Assembly (NCBI GenBank): GCA_903872065.1
Contig: CAIQJJ010000147.1
Location: 1-32,873, forward strand
Direction of reading: 5' to 3'
From: an uncultured Anaerolineales bacterium
GTDB lineage: Bacteria; Chloroflexota; Anaerolineae; Anaerolineales; UBA4823
DNA length: 32,873 bases
Position 1 is the first letter of the stretch. Every line of letters begins with the position of its first letter. The notes below the pieces were generated by a model. It searched no databases. It was not told the DNA's origin and saw nothing but the letters and a program-made list of their open reading frames with translations. Both the position numbers and the translations under genes were made by a program. Shown here piece by piece: positions 9,421-16,032 of this stretch.

Positions 9421-10629
9421 TCAGTAATGAACGCTAACCACTGTGCCCACTTCGACGAAATCGAACACATAGCCGGCGTCATCAATCGAAAAGTTCACGC
9501 AGCCGTGGCTCATGGGCGTACCAAAATTATTGTGCCAATAAGTGCCGTGCAGTCCATAACCCTCATAAAAATACATTACATAAGGCACATCCGGCAGATA
9601 ATAGCCCGGCCCGGCCATATCCGCGTAGCGATATTTGACATAAATACGATAAACGCCGGTGACGGTGGGATGTTCCCAGGTGCCGGTAGAAACCAAGAAA
9701 GAATTAGATAGTTCACGCCCAGTATAGGCATACGCTTGCTGCAAGCTGAGATTGACATCAATCCAATGCTCATCTTCGCCAACCCCTTCGGGCAGAGCAA
9801 CGTCTTGACCATCATCCACCACCGGCGGTTCGACAGGAGTTTCCTCAATGGGCAGATCCGTGGGGATGGAGGTATCGTCAGGAGGTGGAAGAAAAGTCTC
9901 ACTGGGAACCGGTGTATCGCTCGCGACAGGCGTCGCCGTCTCGCTGGGGATGGGTGTAGGGATAGGCGTTTCAGTAGGAGGCGGCGTGGCGGTAACAGTC
10001 GGCGTAGAGGTGGGCTGATCCAGGATCACCTGCGCCAGCGAAACGGAGCCATTCCCGGCAAAAGCCTGCTGCACAAAAGGTGCGCTGGCCAGTCCCAGGC
10101 ATAACAGCATCACCAACATCAGCGCGGCGGCTATACCAGCCAGGCTGACCGGCGTGATCAATGGACGCGAACTAATCCAGCTTTGCGAGGTAATCGAGCG
10201 ATCCACCAAGTCACGCCGTGCAATTCGTGGCGTTGGGCGCAAAGCGGCGGGGGTTTCCACCGCCGCGGGGCGGCGCAAAACAGGATGTGCGGCAGCCTGC
10301 GGCTCTACGGGCCGATGCGCGGCTGGTTGGGCGGCAGGTTGAACTGCCTGCACCTGGCCCAGGCGCTGCACTGCCCAGCGCCGTGCCTTGCGAGCCGCCT
10401 CGCTCTGCGGATTGAGCGCCAGGGCGCGATCAACGTAATACAGGCTGGCTTGTGGGCTGGATAGCGAAGCCAACCATAACCAGGGTTCCTCACGCTTCGG
10501 CGCTAAGAGCGCTGCCCTTTCTGCCCAACGGCGCGCCAGGCGGCGGTCGCCAGCGCGGTAAGCTTGCTGCACAAATTGCAGCGCTTGCTGCACTTCCATC
10601 GTATGTTCACTCGGAGCAGGAATGTTCAT
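9421..10629 (-). CDS. Membrane-anchored L,D-transpeptidase with cytoplasmic TPR-like head and Thr/Pro stalk
   Basis: This protein of 402 residues has an unusual layout. Residues 10-90 form helical TPR-like repeats (ALQFVQQAYRAGDRRLARRW, PWLWLASL, YYVDRALALNP). A Pro/Ala/Arg-rich basic linker reaches about 155. One transmembrane helix (about 159-182) is followed by a Thr-Pro-rich stalk (205-270). The C-terminal YkuD domain has H361 in LHGTYWHNNFG and the catalytic SHGC (H375, C377). The orientation predicted is N-in, C-out, so the TPR faces the cytoplasm and the enzyme faces the wall. The start codon overlaps the amidase stop (ATGA), implying coupled translation. Two L,D-transpeptidases in one operon with different export routes suggests division of labour. 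The TPR may bind a cytoplasmic partner, which is inference. Confidence 0.92.
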   Translation of the reverse strand: MNIPAPSEHTMEVQQALQFVQQAYRAGDRRLARRWAERAALLAPKREEPWLWLASLSSPQASLYYVDRALALNPQSEAARKARRWAVQRLGQVQAVQPAAQPAAHRPVEPQAAAHPVLRRPAAVETPAALRPTPRIARRDLVDRSITSQSWISSRPLITPVSLAGIAAALMLVMLLCLGLASAPFVQQAFAGNGSVSLAQVILDQPTSTPTVTATPPPTETPIPTPIPSETATPVASDTPVPSETFLPPPDDTSIPTDLPIEETPVEPPVVDDGQDVALPEGVGEDEHWIDVNLSLQQAYAYTGRELSNSFLVSTGTWEHPTVTGVYRIYVKYRYADMAGPGYYLPDVPYVMYFYEGYGLHGTYWHNNFGTPMSHGCVNFSIDDAGYVFDFVEVGTVVSVHY

Positions 10630-11528
10630 GGAGTCGCGGTCAGTTCGGGAGTAATGGATGAGATCGTTTCGGTAATCACGCCAGTCGGCTCGGCATTTTG
10701 TGGAGCGATCTCACTGGTCGGCGTGGGCAGATTAACCGGCTCGCCGCGCAAAAAGCACAAGATGCCGGCCGTCACAGCATCTGCCAGCAAATCCTGCTTT
10801 TGAGTTAAAATCTCCAGGTCGCGGTTAAGGAAACCAACTTCAATGATCGCCGCCGGCGTATCAGGGTCAATTTCGGCGAAGGCATGGTAGTGGGTCATGT
10901 CGCGCGTGACGCTGCCCGGATGGAGCTGCATACCGGTCATAGAAGCATACCGGCTCTCGACACACGCCACCAAAAGTTTCGAGTTGTCCGGGTTAGGATT
11001 GGACAGCGGGGCAGAGACCTTAAAGCCCGTGGCTTCATCGTTGATATATTCACACGAATCGGAGTGGATTGAGACCAATGACAAGGCCCGATATTTGAAC
11101 AATTTCTGATCAAACTCCTCCAACACATCCACCTGGTAGCCCTGCTGCAGCAAATCCTGCTGAACGCGGGTAGCGATGGCGTGGTTGACATCAACTTCTT
11201 TAACGCCGCCCAACGCCTCAGCGCAGACCGCGCCAGGATCGTAATAGGCAGGGTCTTTGCTCCAATGCCCTGAGACAATCCCCACCCGCGGCTCGATGGT
11301 GGGTGGAATTGCGCTGGGTTCGAGGGTAATGGCCGCGATCTGATAGGTCGGCTCCGGAGGCGGTTCTGGCAGATAGCCTGATGGAATCCAGGCCGTGAAG
11401 AGCGTCGCCACCACAAAAGCCACCGCAACGACAGTGCGCAGTGGGTGAGCATTACCCGTCCCAGGGCGAGTCGCCTGAGATTGAGACGATGCAGAAGTAT
11501 CAGAAGTTCCAACCGATGGAATAGTCAT
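10626..11528 (-). CDS. N-acetylmuramoyl-L-alanine amidase (Amidase_3)
   Basis: This 300-residue zinc amidase is predicted to cut the bond between MurNAc and the stem peptide. A membrane helix lies at about residues 32-49, so it is anchored or secreted. The zinc and catalytic residues are visible: H88 in VSGHWSKD, E111 in GVKEVDVN, H155 in SIHSDS and the catalytic E230 in AIIEVGFLN. The tail after about 260 is Thr/Pro-rich. I prefer the ATG at 11528; a GTG at 11537 would add three residues but has no ribosome site. The gene begins 21 bp after the macro-domain gene and overlaps the transpeptidase gene by 4 bp. That pairs wall cutting with wall cross-linking in one transcript. Confidence 0.9.
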   Translation of the reverse strand: MTIPSVGTSDTSASSQSQATRPGTGNAHPLRTVVAVAFVVATLFTAWIPSGYLPEPPPEPTYQIAAITLEPSAIPPTIEPRVGIVSGHWSKDPAYYDPGAVCAEALGGVKEVDVNHAIATRVQQDLLQQGYQVDVLEEFDQKLFKYRALSLVSIHSDSCEYINDEATGFKVSAPLSNPNPDNSKLLVACVESRYASMTGMQLHPGSVTRDMTHYHAFAEIDPDTPAAIIEVGFLNRDLEILTQKQDLLADAVTAGILCFLRGEPVNLPTPTSEIAPQNAEPTGVITETISSITPELTATP

Positions 11529-11549
11529 ATTTCTCACGTAATGGGAAGT

Positions 11550-12122
11550 TTAAGTTGCAGCGCGGCGGCGCAGTTCGGTCTCGAAGATATCCACCGTAGG
11601 CTGGTCAAAATTGGTCAGGCGGATCTGGCGCAGCGAGCTGTGCGGATACTGCGCGCAGAAATCGAGCGCGGTCTGAATAAAAATAGCGGCGCAGCGGTCT
11701 TTGGGAAAGCCAAAGATGCCGCTGCTGATCGCCGGCATGGCGATACTTTCGATCTTCAGTTCATCAGCTTTGAGCAGGCTGTTCCAGACTGCCCGGCGCA
11801 GCAGTTCATCCTCACCCTGATCCCCTCCTTGCCAGACCGGCCCTACAGCATGAATAACGAATCGGCAGGGCAGTTTGCCGGCCGTCGTCAGCGCCGCCTG
11901 CCCGGTAGGAACACTGCCATGTTCGCGCACCCAACGAGCGCTTTCCTCCTGGATGACCCAGCCGCCGCGCCGCACAATCGCCGCCGCCACGCCGCCGCCG
12001 TGCGCCAGGTGCGAATTGGCGGCGTTCACGATCGCATCTACTTCCTCCTGCGTCAGATCGCCGCGCCGGATTTGAATGACTTGCCCGGAGGGGGCAGTTA
12101 ATTCAGCTTTGAGCAGACTCAT
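11550..12122 (-). CDS. Macro-domain protein (MacroD-like ADP-ribose/O-acetyl-ADP-ribose hydrolase)
   Basis: This single-domain protein of 190 residues binds ADP-ribose. It shows GDLTQEEVDAIVNAANSHL, whose Asp and Asn line the adenosine pocket. The GGGVAAAI loop follows, then HAVGP and the late PAISSGIFGFP loop that holds the distal ribose. These are the features of MacroD/YmdB-type enzymes, which hydrolyse O-acetyl-ADP-ribose and remove mono-ADP-ribose from proteins. The ATG at 12122 lies inside the end of the methyltransferase gene (20-bp overlap), with AGAGGA some 11 nt upstream; an ATG at 12155 is less likely. The overlap means it is translated from the restriction-modification transcript. 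No ADP-ribosyltransferase such as DarT is visible nearby, so a toxin-antitoxin role has no direct support. Its GC looks closer to the cell-wall genes than to the methyltransferase. Confidence 0.9.
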   Translation of the reverse strand: MSLLKAELTAPSGQVIQIRRGDLTQEEVDAIVNAANSHLAHGGGVAAAIVRRGGWVIQEESARWVREHGSVPTGQAALTTAGKLPCRFVIHAVGPVWQGGDQGEDELLRRAVWNSLLKADELKIESIAMPAISSGIFGFPKDRCAAIFIQTALDFCAQYPHSSLRQIRLTNFDQPTVDIFETELRRRAAT

Positions 12123-13359
12123 TGATTCTGTGATCCTCTTCAGCAATGGAAACATCGGCCGCCATGCGTTTTTGTTTTGCCTGAAGCCACTGGTTGATAG
12201 TTAGATCATAAGCATCTATCACCAACACATCCTCATCCGCCATCCAGTCATCGAACAGCGAAAGTTCAGTCTCTTTTTGGGTGCGCACTAAGATCATTGC
12301 AATACAGTGCTTGGTTTTACTGGCTGCAACCAATTTTCGTCTGGCGACGCTCAAACTCTCCCCAGGCTGTTGGATGCGCACAGACACCGGACGGTTATTC
12401 AGGTAAAACTTCAACAGGCCATCAATACCTTGATTCCGTTCAACCGGAATCGCGTCGAGCGCCTTGAGAAGCCCCCTTTCGTAATCCGTCTTGTCAAGAA
12501 AGCTTTCCTCGCCAACAGCAAAAACTTGTGAAAAACTTTTGACAGGTTCCTGTAAGCGCTTTTGTGATAATTCGACAGCATCTGGCGATAGATCGATGCC
12601 AATAAAATTGCGTCCGAGAAGCCGGGCTGCGACCAGAGTCGTACCACTGCCACAAAATGGGTCGAGAACGCAGTCGCCAGACTCTGTAGCGATTTCAAGG
12701 ATACGCTCTAACAAAAGGATCGGTTTCTGGGTGGGGTAGCCAACTCTTTCCCTGGCTTTCGGATTGAGAAAAGGAATATTCCACACATCCGCCAAAGGGA
12801 CGCCTCGCTTTTCGCCAGCAAAAACCACATGTCCATTTTCATCACGACGGTAAGCAGCCTTTCCCGCCTCATTGCGCATTCTGGCTTGCAAAATTTGGTC
12901 AACATTTGTGGTTGGCGAATAGTCCGTAAAGAGAATATTGAACTTAAAATCACTTGTCTTGCTGTAAAAATAAATCGTCTGGTGAGAATTCAACAATCCC
13001 TTTTTGGCATTCGACCACCTTTTATAAGTCCAAATAATCTCGCTTTGGAAGAATTCACATCCAAAGACGTTATCCAGAAGAAGGCGCAGGTGATGCGAAG
13101 CCGTTTTATCACAATGCAAGAAGATACTGCCAGTAGGTTTCAACACCTTGTGACATTCGCTCAAAACATCTCGCATGAAGACCAGGTATTCAGCCAAAGA
13201 CGCCCAATGATCCTCAAATGTAAATTCCGCCATATTGTCTCTGGCAGCCAAAGAATGCGTCTTTTGGGTGAAAAAAGGCGGGTCGAGATAGACAAGGTCC
13301 ACACTTGCCGAAGGGATGCTCTTCATGATCTCTCGGCAGTCGCCTAGCAGTACGGTCAT
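12103..13359 (-). CDS. Type II DNA methyltransferase (beta-class amino-methyltransferase)
   Basis: This 418-residue methyltransferase transfers a methyl group from SAM to an exocyclic amino group in DNA. The catalytic motif DPPF (26-29) precedes the SAM-binding motif VLDPFCGSGTTLVAA (231-245), which is the beta-class order. GYPTQKPILLLERI (208-221) is the conserved motif X region. A C-terminal extension (about 276-418) does not belong to the catalytic core and may help recognise DNA. Its start overlaps the stop of the restriction gene (ATGA), so the two form one operon. By context it should protect the site cut by that enzyme, probably GTGCAC. Whether it makes N6-methyladenine or N4-methylcytosine cannot be decided; both bases occur in that site. 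Hand-counted GC in a sampled line is 48%, against about 67% in the sampled flavoenzyme line. Confidence 0.92.
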   Translation of the reverse strand: MTVLLGDCREIMKSIPSASVDLVYLDPPFFTQKTHSLAARDNMAEFTFEDHWASLAEYLVFMRDVLSECHKVLKPTGSIFLHCDKTASHHLRLLLDNVFGCEFFQSEIIWTYKRWSNAKKGLLNSHQTIYFYSKTSDFKFNILFTDYSPTTNVDQILQARMRNEAGKAAYRRDENGHVVFAGEKRGVPLADVWNIPFLNPKARERVGYPTQKPILLLERILEIATESGDCVLDPFCGSGTTLVAARLLGRNFIGIDLSPDAVELSQKRLQEPVKSFSQVFAVGEESFLDKTDYERGLLKALDAIPVERNQGIDGLLKFYLNNRPVSVRIQQPGESLSVARRKLVAASKTKHCIAMILVRTQKETELSLFDDWMADEDVLVIDAYDLTINQWLQAKQKRMAADVSIAEEDHRINESAQS

Positions 13360-13985
13360 AGGTTCTCCCGGCGTAAATTTTCAGCCGCAATCTGGCGCAA
13401 AATTGCTTGCAAATCAACTCCTGTCCGCGTCAGTACATATTCCCAGGCATCTCGACCAATGTAACATTGTCCACCAACCCCCGCATAAACTGTTTTGATG
13501 GTTTCTTGCACCTTAATCGCCTGTTCGCGATTTGGAGAGTAAAACATTACCCGAACTGGCGTAAAACCATGCTGACGGATAACTTTAATGCGAGTGTGTT
13601 CTTTCGTAATGTGATCGCCATCCGTGGTTGCATCACGCCACTTAATTTCTATTGCATCGTTTTCAACCAGGCAGTCAATCTCAAATTGTTTCGGCCTATA
13701 GCCACTTGTATTTGGAATGCGTTGACGACTCGCTGCCGGGTATTTTGCCATAAAGCAAAGAAACGTTGCCTCTTCAAGAAATGCGCCAGCGTAATTATAC
13801 AGAAAACGCCCTTTGTTTTGATAGATGTCAATCAGCCGACCTTCTTGATCTGTCACAGCGAGAGCCTGATAGATCAAAGAATGAGATCGATCATCTGTCT
13901 GCATTTCCCTTAAGCGGACATCTACTTGCTCATGCAATTTTTGGGCATAGGTTGCAGCCAAGTGGCGAATTTTGTCTTCAATCAT
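13356..13985 (-). CDS. Type II restriction endonuclease, ApaLI-like
   Basis: This 209-residue protein carries a PD-(D/E)xK nuclease core: D104 in FEIDCLVEND, then E113 and K115 in AIEIKWRDATTDGDH. E71 and E72 (GAFLEEATF) may also contribute. The phrases NKGRFLYNYAG and EIKWRDATTDGDHITKEH match what I recall of the ApaLI family, whose founder cuts G/TGCAC. This is recognition from memory, not a search result. It sits directly upstream of, and overlaps by 4 bp, a DNA methyltransferase, as expected for a restriction-modification pair. No controller (C) protein gene is present. Sampled lines have about 42-48% GC, well below the neighbours, which suggests acquisition by transfer. A GGAG lies 8 nt before the ATG. 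It appears intact, with no frameshift seen. Confidence 0.8.
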   Translation of the reverse strand: MIEDKIRHLAATYAQKLHEQVDVRLREMQTDDRSHSLIYQALAVTDQEGRLIDIYQNKGRFLYNYAGAFLEEATFLCFMAKYPAASRQRIPNTSGYRPKQFEIDCLVENDAIEIKWRDATTDGDHITKEHTRIKVIRQHGFTPVRVMFYSPNREQAIKVQETIKTVYAGVGGQCYIGRDAWEYVLTRTGVDLQAILRQIAAENLRRENL

Positions 13986-14017
13986 CCGATCGTCTCCGCG
14001 CGAAATACTTCCCCTTT

Positions 14018-14023
14018 ATTATA
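14018..14023 (-). promoter_or_regulatory. Candidate -10 box (TATAAT) of the restriction-modification operon
   Basis: On the minus strand a perfect TATAAT in the context GGGTATAATAAAGG overlaps the stop codon of the preceding small gene (14019-14021). It would start transcription near 14011 and give a short leader with GGAG before the ATG at 13985. The -35 at 17-bp spacing (GTATGA) is weak. Confidence 0.45.
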
Positions 14024-14270
14024 CCCGCGGATTGATTTGTTCATACTCTTGGATCAACCGGTACATCACCTCTACCTTGCGCGCGGGATAAAGTCCCCCG
14101 CTTTTCTGGCAGTATGCCGCGCAGACAGTTTCATACTCTGCCAGCAGCAAGCGCGCGCAGGCGATAATCTCCTCACTCTGCAAATGTGGGTAAGTTCTCG
14201 CCAGGCGCGCTGCCAGGGATGGATCGGCCCGCGCCAGGTAATCTTTGACGCCCAATGTCCACAAACGCAT
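14019..14270 (-). CDS. Small protein of unknown function
   Basis: This protein of 83 residues is not recognised. It appears all-helical and soluble: MRLWTLGVKDYLARADPSLA, then ARTYPHL, a long helix EEIIACARLLLAEYETVCAAY and a C-terminal helix VEVMYRLIQEYEQ. It has two cysteines (about 38 and 53), not arranged as a metal site. GAGAGAAG lies about 8 nt before the ATG. The GC level resembles the chromosome background rather than the restriction genes. It is on the same strand as the rhodanese gene (53-bp gap) and the restriction operon. A competing 80-residue frame (14072-14314, same strand) is rich in Arg, Trp and Cys and looks spurious, which supports this frame. Confidence is moderate because the gene is short. 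Confidence 0.6.
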   Translation of the reverse strand: MRLWTLGVKDYLARADPSLAARLARTYPHLQSEEIIACARLLLAEYETVCAAYCQKSGGLYPARKVEVMYRLIQEYEQINPRV

Positions 14271-14323
14271 GTGATGACTTCTCTCTGCAATTGGCGATGC
14301 TGATCATGATTCATAGCGCCTGA

Positions 14324-14674
14324 TTACTTGCTTCCCCTCTTGGCCGGCAAACCGGCCCGCAGCCAGCCGCCCATCCCGTTGCGCACATTGACCACATTGA
14401 AACCCATTCCGGTCAATTGGCGCGTTGCGGCGATGCTGCGGCTGCCCGAGGCGCAAATGCACAAAATTTCTGCATCTTTGGGCAAGTTTTTCGCTTCGCG
14501 CCCCAGTTCTCCCAAGGGGATCAATTTGGCGCCGTCCACATGCACTTCACGGTATTCTTCAGGCTGGCGCACATCAAGCAATAACGGGGCGGGTTTATTT
14601 TGCAACCGGGCATAAGCCTCGGCCGGGTCAATGCTTTTAATGCCGCCGCCTAAAAGGGATGTCAAGAAATCCAT
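14324..14674 (-). CDS. Rhodanese-like sulfurtransferase
   Basis: This single rhodanese domain of 116 residues would carry a persulfide on an active-site cysteine and pass sulfur to an acceptor. LLLDVRQPEEYREVHVDGA is the entry signature. The active-site loop is CASGSRS, with the catalytic Cys in the CxxGxR pattern of GlpE/PspE-type proteins. The C-terminal NVRNGMGGWL is the usual closing motif. The N-terminus is a short hydrophobic stretch (MDFLTSLLGGG), too weak for a sure signal peptide. The ATG at 14674 has a strong TGGAGGT site about 6 nt ahead; the longer open frame to 14767 is not needed. It is the first gene of the minus cluster and is divergent from the AMMECR1 gene. Its physiological partner is unknown. 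Confidence 0.9.
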   Translation of the reverse strand: MDFLTSLLGGGIKSIDPAEAYARLQNKPAPLLLDVRQPEEYREVHVDGAKLIPLGELGREAKNLPKDAEILCICASGSRSIAATRQLTGMGFNVVNVRNGMGGWLRAGLPAKRGSK

Positions 14675-14768
14675 AGAGAACCTCCAGTTTGATGAGAAAG
14701 GGATATCGTTGTGAGGACAAGAGTCCGGATAATTAGATGCAAGATCGCCTCGCAGGTGACAAAACAAG

Positions 14769-14774
14769 TATAAT
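14769..14774 (+). promoter_or_regulatory. Candidate -10 box (TATAAT) for the AMMECR1 gene
   Basis: A perfect TATAAT lies 43 nt before the ATG at 14818, in the divergent gap shared with the rhodanese gene. No convincing -35 hexamer is seen at 16-18 bp. The predicted leader includes the AGGTAAG ribosome site. Confidence 0.45.
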
Positions 14775-14817
14775 CGCCTTATCGCTGATTAATTCATTGT
14801 GTCTCTCAGGTAAGTTT

Positions 14818-15393
14818 ATGAACCCTACCGATTCTCTTACACCACAAGAACGTCAACTGCTGCTCACTATCGCGCGGCAGTCGTTGGAAGCCGGCGTCCG
14901 CCGCCAGCCGCTGCCCGACCTGAACACTTTCCCGCTGACGCCGCTGCTCAAAGAGCCAGGCGCATCCTTCGTCACGTTGACTGTCCACGGCAATCTGCGC
15001 GGCTGCATCGGCGCGCTGGAACCCTACCAGCCTTTGGCCGAGGATGTGCGCGAACACGCTGTTGCGGCCGCGCTGGATGACTACCGGTTCACACCGGTGC
15101 AGCCGAAAGAACTTCCCGACATTGCCATCGAAGTCTCGCGTCTTACCTTGCCGCAGCCTCTGGTCTACCAATCATCCGCAGACCTGGTACGGCGCTTACG
15201 TCCCGGCATAGATGGCGTGATCTTGCGCGACGGCATGCGCCGCGCCACATTCTTGCCCCAGGTATGGGAAAAAATCCCCGATCCGGCCACTTTTCTCAGC
15301 TACCTGTGCGAGAAGATGGGCGCGCCGCTCAATCTATGGCAGCGCAAAAAGCTGGAAGTGCTGATCTACCAGGTCGAAGAATTTCACGAATGA
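14818..15393 (+). CDS. AMMECR1-domain protein (AmmeMemoRadiSam system protein A-like)
   Basis: This protein of 191 residues consists of one AMMECR1 domain. The hallmark LRGCIGALEPY lies at 60-70, with the conserved cysteine C63. ALDDYRFTPVQPKEL and IEVSRL follow, then GVILRDGMRRATFLPQVW and FLSYLCEKMG, all in the usual order. The family's biochemical function is unproven; it is often found with a MEMO1 protein and a radical SAM enzyme, neither of which is in this window. The ATG at 14818 is chosen because AGGTAAG lies just before it; the open frame runs back to 14737 but without a ribosome site. It is monocistronic, and its stop lies 12 bp from the stop of the convergent PII-like gene. Confidence 0.92.
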   Translation: MNPTDSLTPQERQLLLTIARQSLEAGVRRQPLPDLNTFPLTPLLKEPGASFVTLTVHGNLRGCIGALEPYQPLAEDVREHAVAAALDDYRFTPVQPKELPDIAIEVSRLTLPQPLVYQSSADLVRRLRPGIDGVILRDGMRRATFLPQVWEKIPDPATFLSYLCEKMGAPLNLWQRKKLEVLIYQVEEFHE

Positions 15394-15405
15394 GCCGCTC
15401 AACGG

Positions 15406-15669
15406 CTACAACTGCTCGAAGTGGCCGACATTCAAGACGAACAACGTGGCTTGTTTCTGCCCGCCATCGCTTGGTGGACAGGTCTTGCGCATAATCTCGA
15501 TCACTTCGTCAACTTTTTCCGCCTCGGTACCGATCATCAGGGTGGTAGAGCCGCGACGCAAAAAGCCGCCCGTTGACGCAATGCGTGTGACCCGAAAGCC
15601 AACTGACACCAGCGCCTGCGACACGCATTCTGCCGTTTCATCACGCAGGATAGCCAAAATCATCTTCAT
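15406..15669 (-). CDS. PII-like cyclic-di-AMP receptor (DUF970), short copy
   Basis: This 87-residue protein matches the PII-like c-di-AMP receptor family (PstA/DarA/CdaA-receptor type). It starts MKMILAILRDE, followed by VSVGFRVTRIASTGGFLRRG. The TGGFL segment is the signature nucleotide-contact loop. TTLMIGTEAEKVDEVIEIM then closes the ferredoxin-like fold. It is shorter than the usual ~109 residues, because the segment after TCPPSD that normally forms the second loop is reduced. In Firmicutes such trimers bind c-di-AMP and link it to osmotic and wall homeostasis; the role in Chloroflexota is not known. AGGAG precedes the ATG by 8 nt. It lies 14 bp after a second, full-length copy, so the pair is probably a tandem duplication. 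Confidence 0.87.
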   Translation of the reverse strand: MKMILAILRDETAECVSQALVSVGFRVTRIASTGGFLRRGSTTLMIGTEAEKVDEVIEIMRKTCPPSDGGQKQATLFVLNVGHFEQL

Positions 15670-15683
15670 AGTCCAACTCCTCG

Positions 15684-16016
15684 TTAAAATTCCTCGTACC
15701 GCTCGACTTCAAACGAAAAAATGGTTGCTCCGCCGACTGTGACCGGCGTTGGAGCTGGCAAATGCAGCGGTGAACCTTCCAATGGAATGGTCACATACTC
15801 GACCCGCGTGCGGCAGTTCTCACGCAGCGCTTCCACCATCAATCTCTCTTGTCCTTCACTCAAGCCGATTAACAAAGTGGCGCTGCGCCGTCCCAAGAAC
15901 CCCCCTGTGCTGGGCAGGCGCGTCACCGTAAAGCCCAGCTTATGCAAGGAGCGCAGCGCGCTCTCCACATCTTGTTCTTGCACCACCGCTGTCACCAGCC
16001 GGTTGATTGTCTTCAT
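15684..16016 (-). CDS. PII-like cyclic-di-AMP receptor (DUF970), full-length copy
   Basis: This 110-residue protein is of normal length for the family. MKTINRLVTAVVQEQD is followed by LGFTVTRLPSTGGFLGRRSATLLIGL, with the TGGFL nucleotide loop at about residue 38. The larger loop (CRTRVEYVTIP to VTVGGATIFSFEVERYEEF) is intact, unlike in the downstream copy. It should form a trimer with ligand sites between subunits. A very strong AGGAGGT site 6 nt before the ATG at 16016 fixes the start; upstream codons in the same frame lie in the glycosidase end region and are not used. The gene starts 16 bp after the glycosidase stop and is probably on its transcript. The two copies share the TGGFL core but differ in the loop, so they may bind different ligands or form mixed trimers. 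Confidence 0.9.
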   Translation of the reverse strand: MKTINRLVTAVVQEQDVESALRSLHKLGFTVTRLPSTGGFLGRRSATLLIGLSEGQERLMVEALRENCRTRVEYVTIPLEGSPLHLPAPTPVTVGGATIFSFEVERYEEF

Positions 16017-16032
16017 CACAACCTCCTGCTGC

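Noticed and set aside
9402-9485. Longer start for the Tat-exported transpeptidase
   Set aside because: It would overlap the neighbouring gene by 65 bp and bury the twin-arginine signal 30 residues inside the protein.
11550-12122. DarTG-type toxin-antitoxin system
   Set aside because: The macro domain alone is present, of the MacroD/YmdB kind. No DarT-like ADP-ribosyltransferase lies on either side.
12103-14023. Mobile element carrying the restriction-modification pair
   Set aside because: No transposase, integrase, terminal inverted repeats or target duplication were seen at the borders; only the lower GC hints at transfer.
14072-14314. 80-residue frame overlapping the small gene at 14019-14270
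   Set aside because: It is rich in Arg, Trp and Cys and lacks a good ribosome site; the 83-residue frame looks more like a real helical protein.
15393-15407. Bidirectional terminator between the AMMECR1 and PII-like genes
   Set aside because: AGCCG-CTCAA-CGGCT is only a 5-bp stem over the two stop codons, and neither strand has a T-tract after it.
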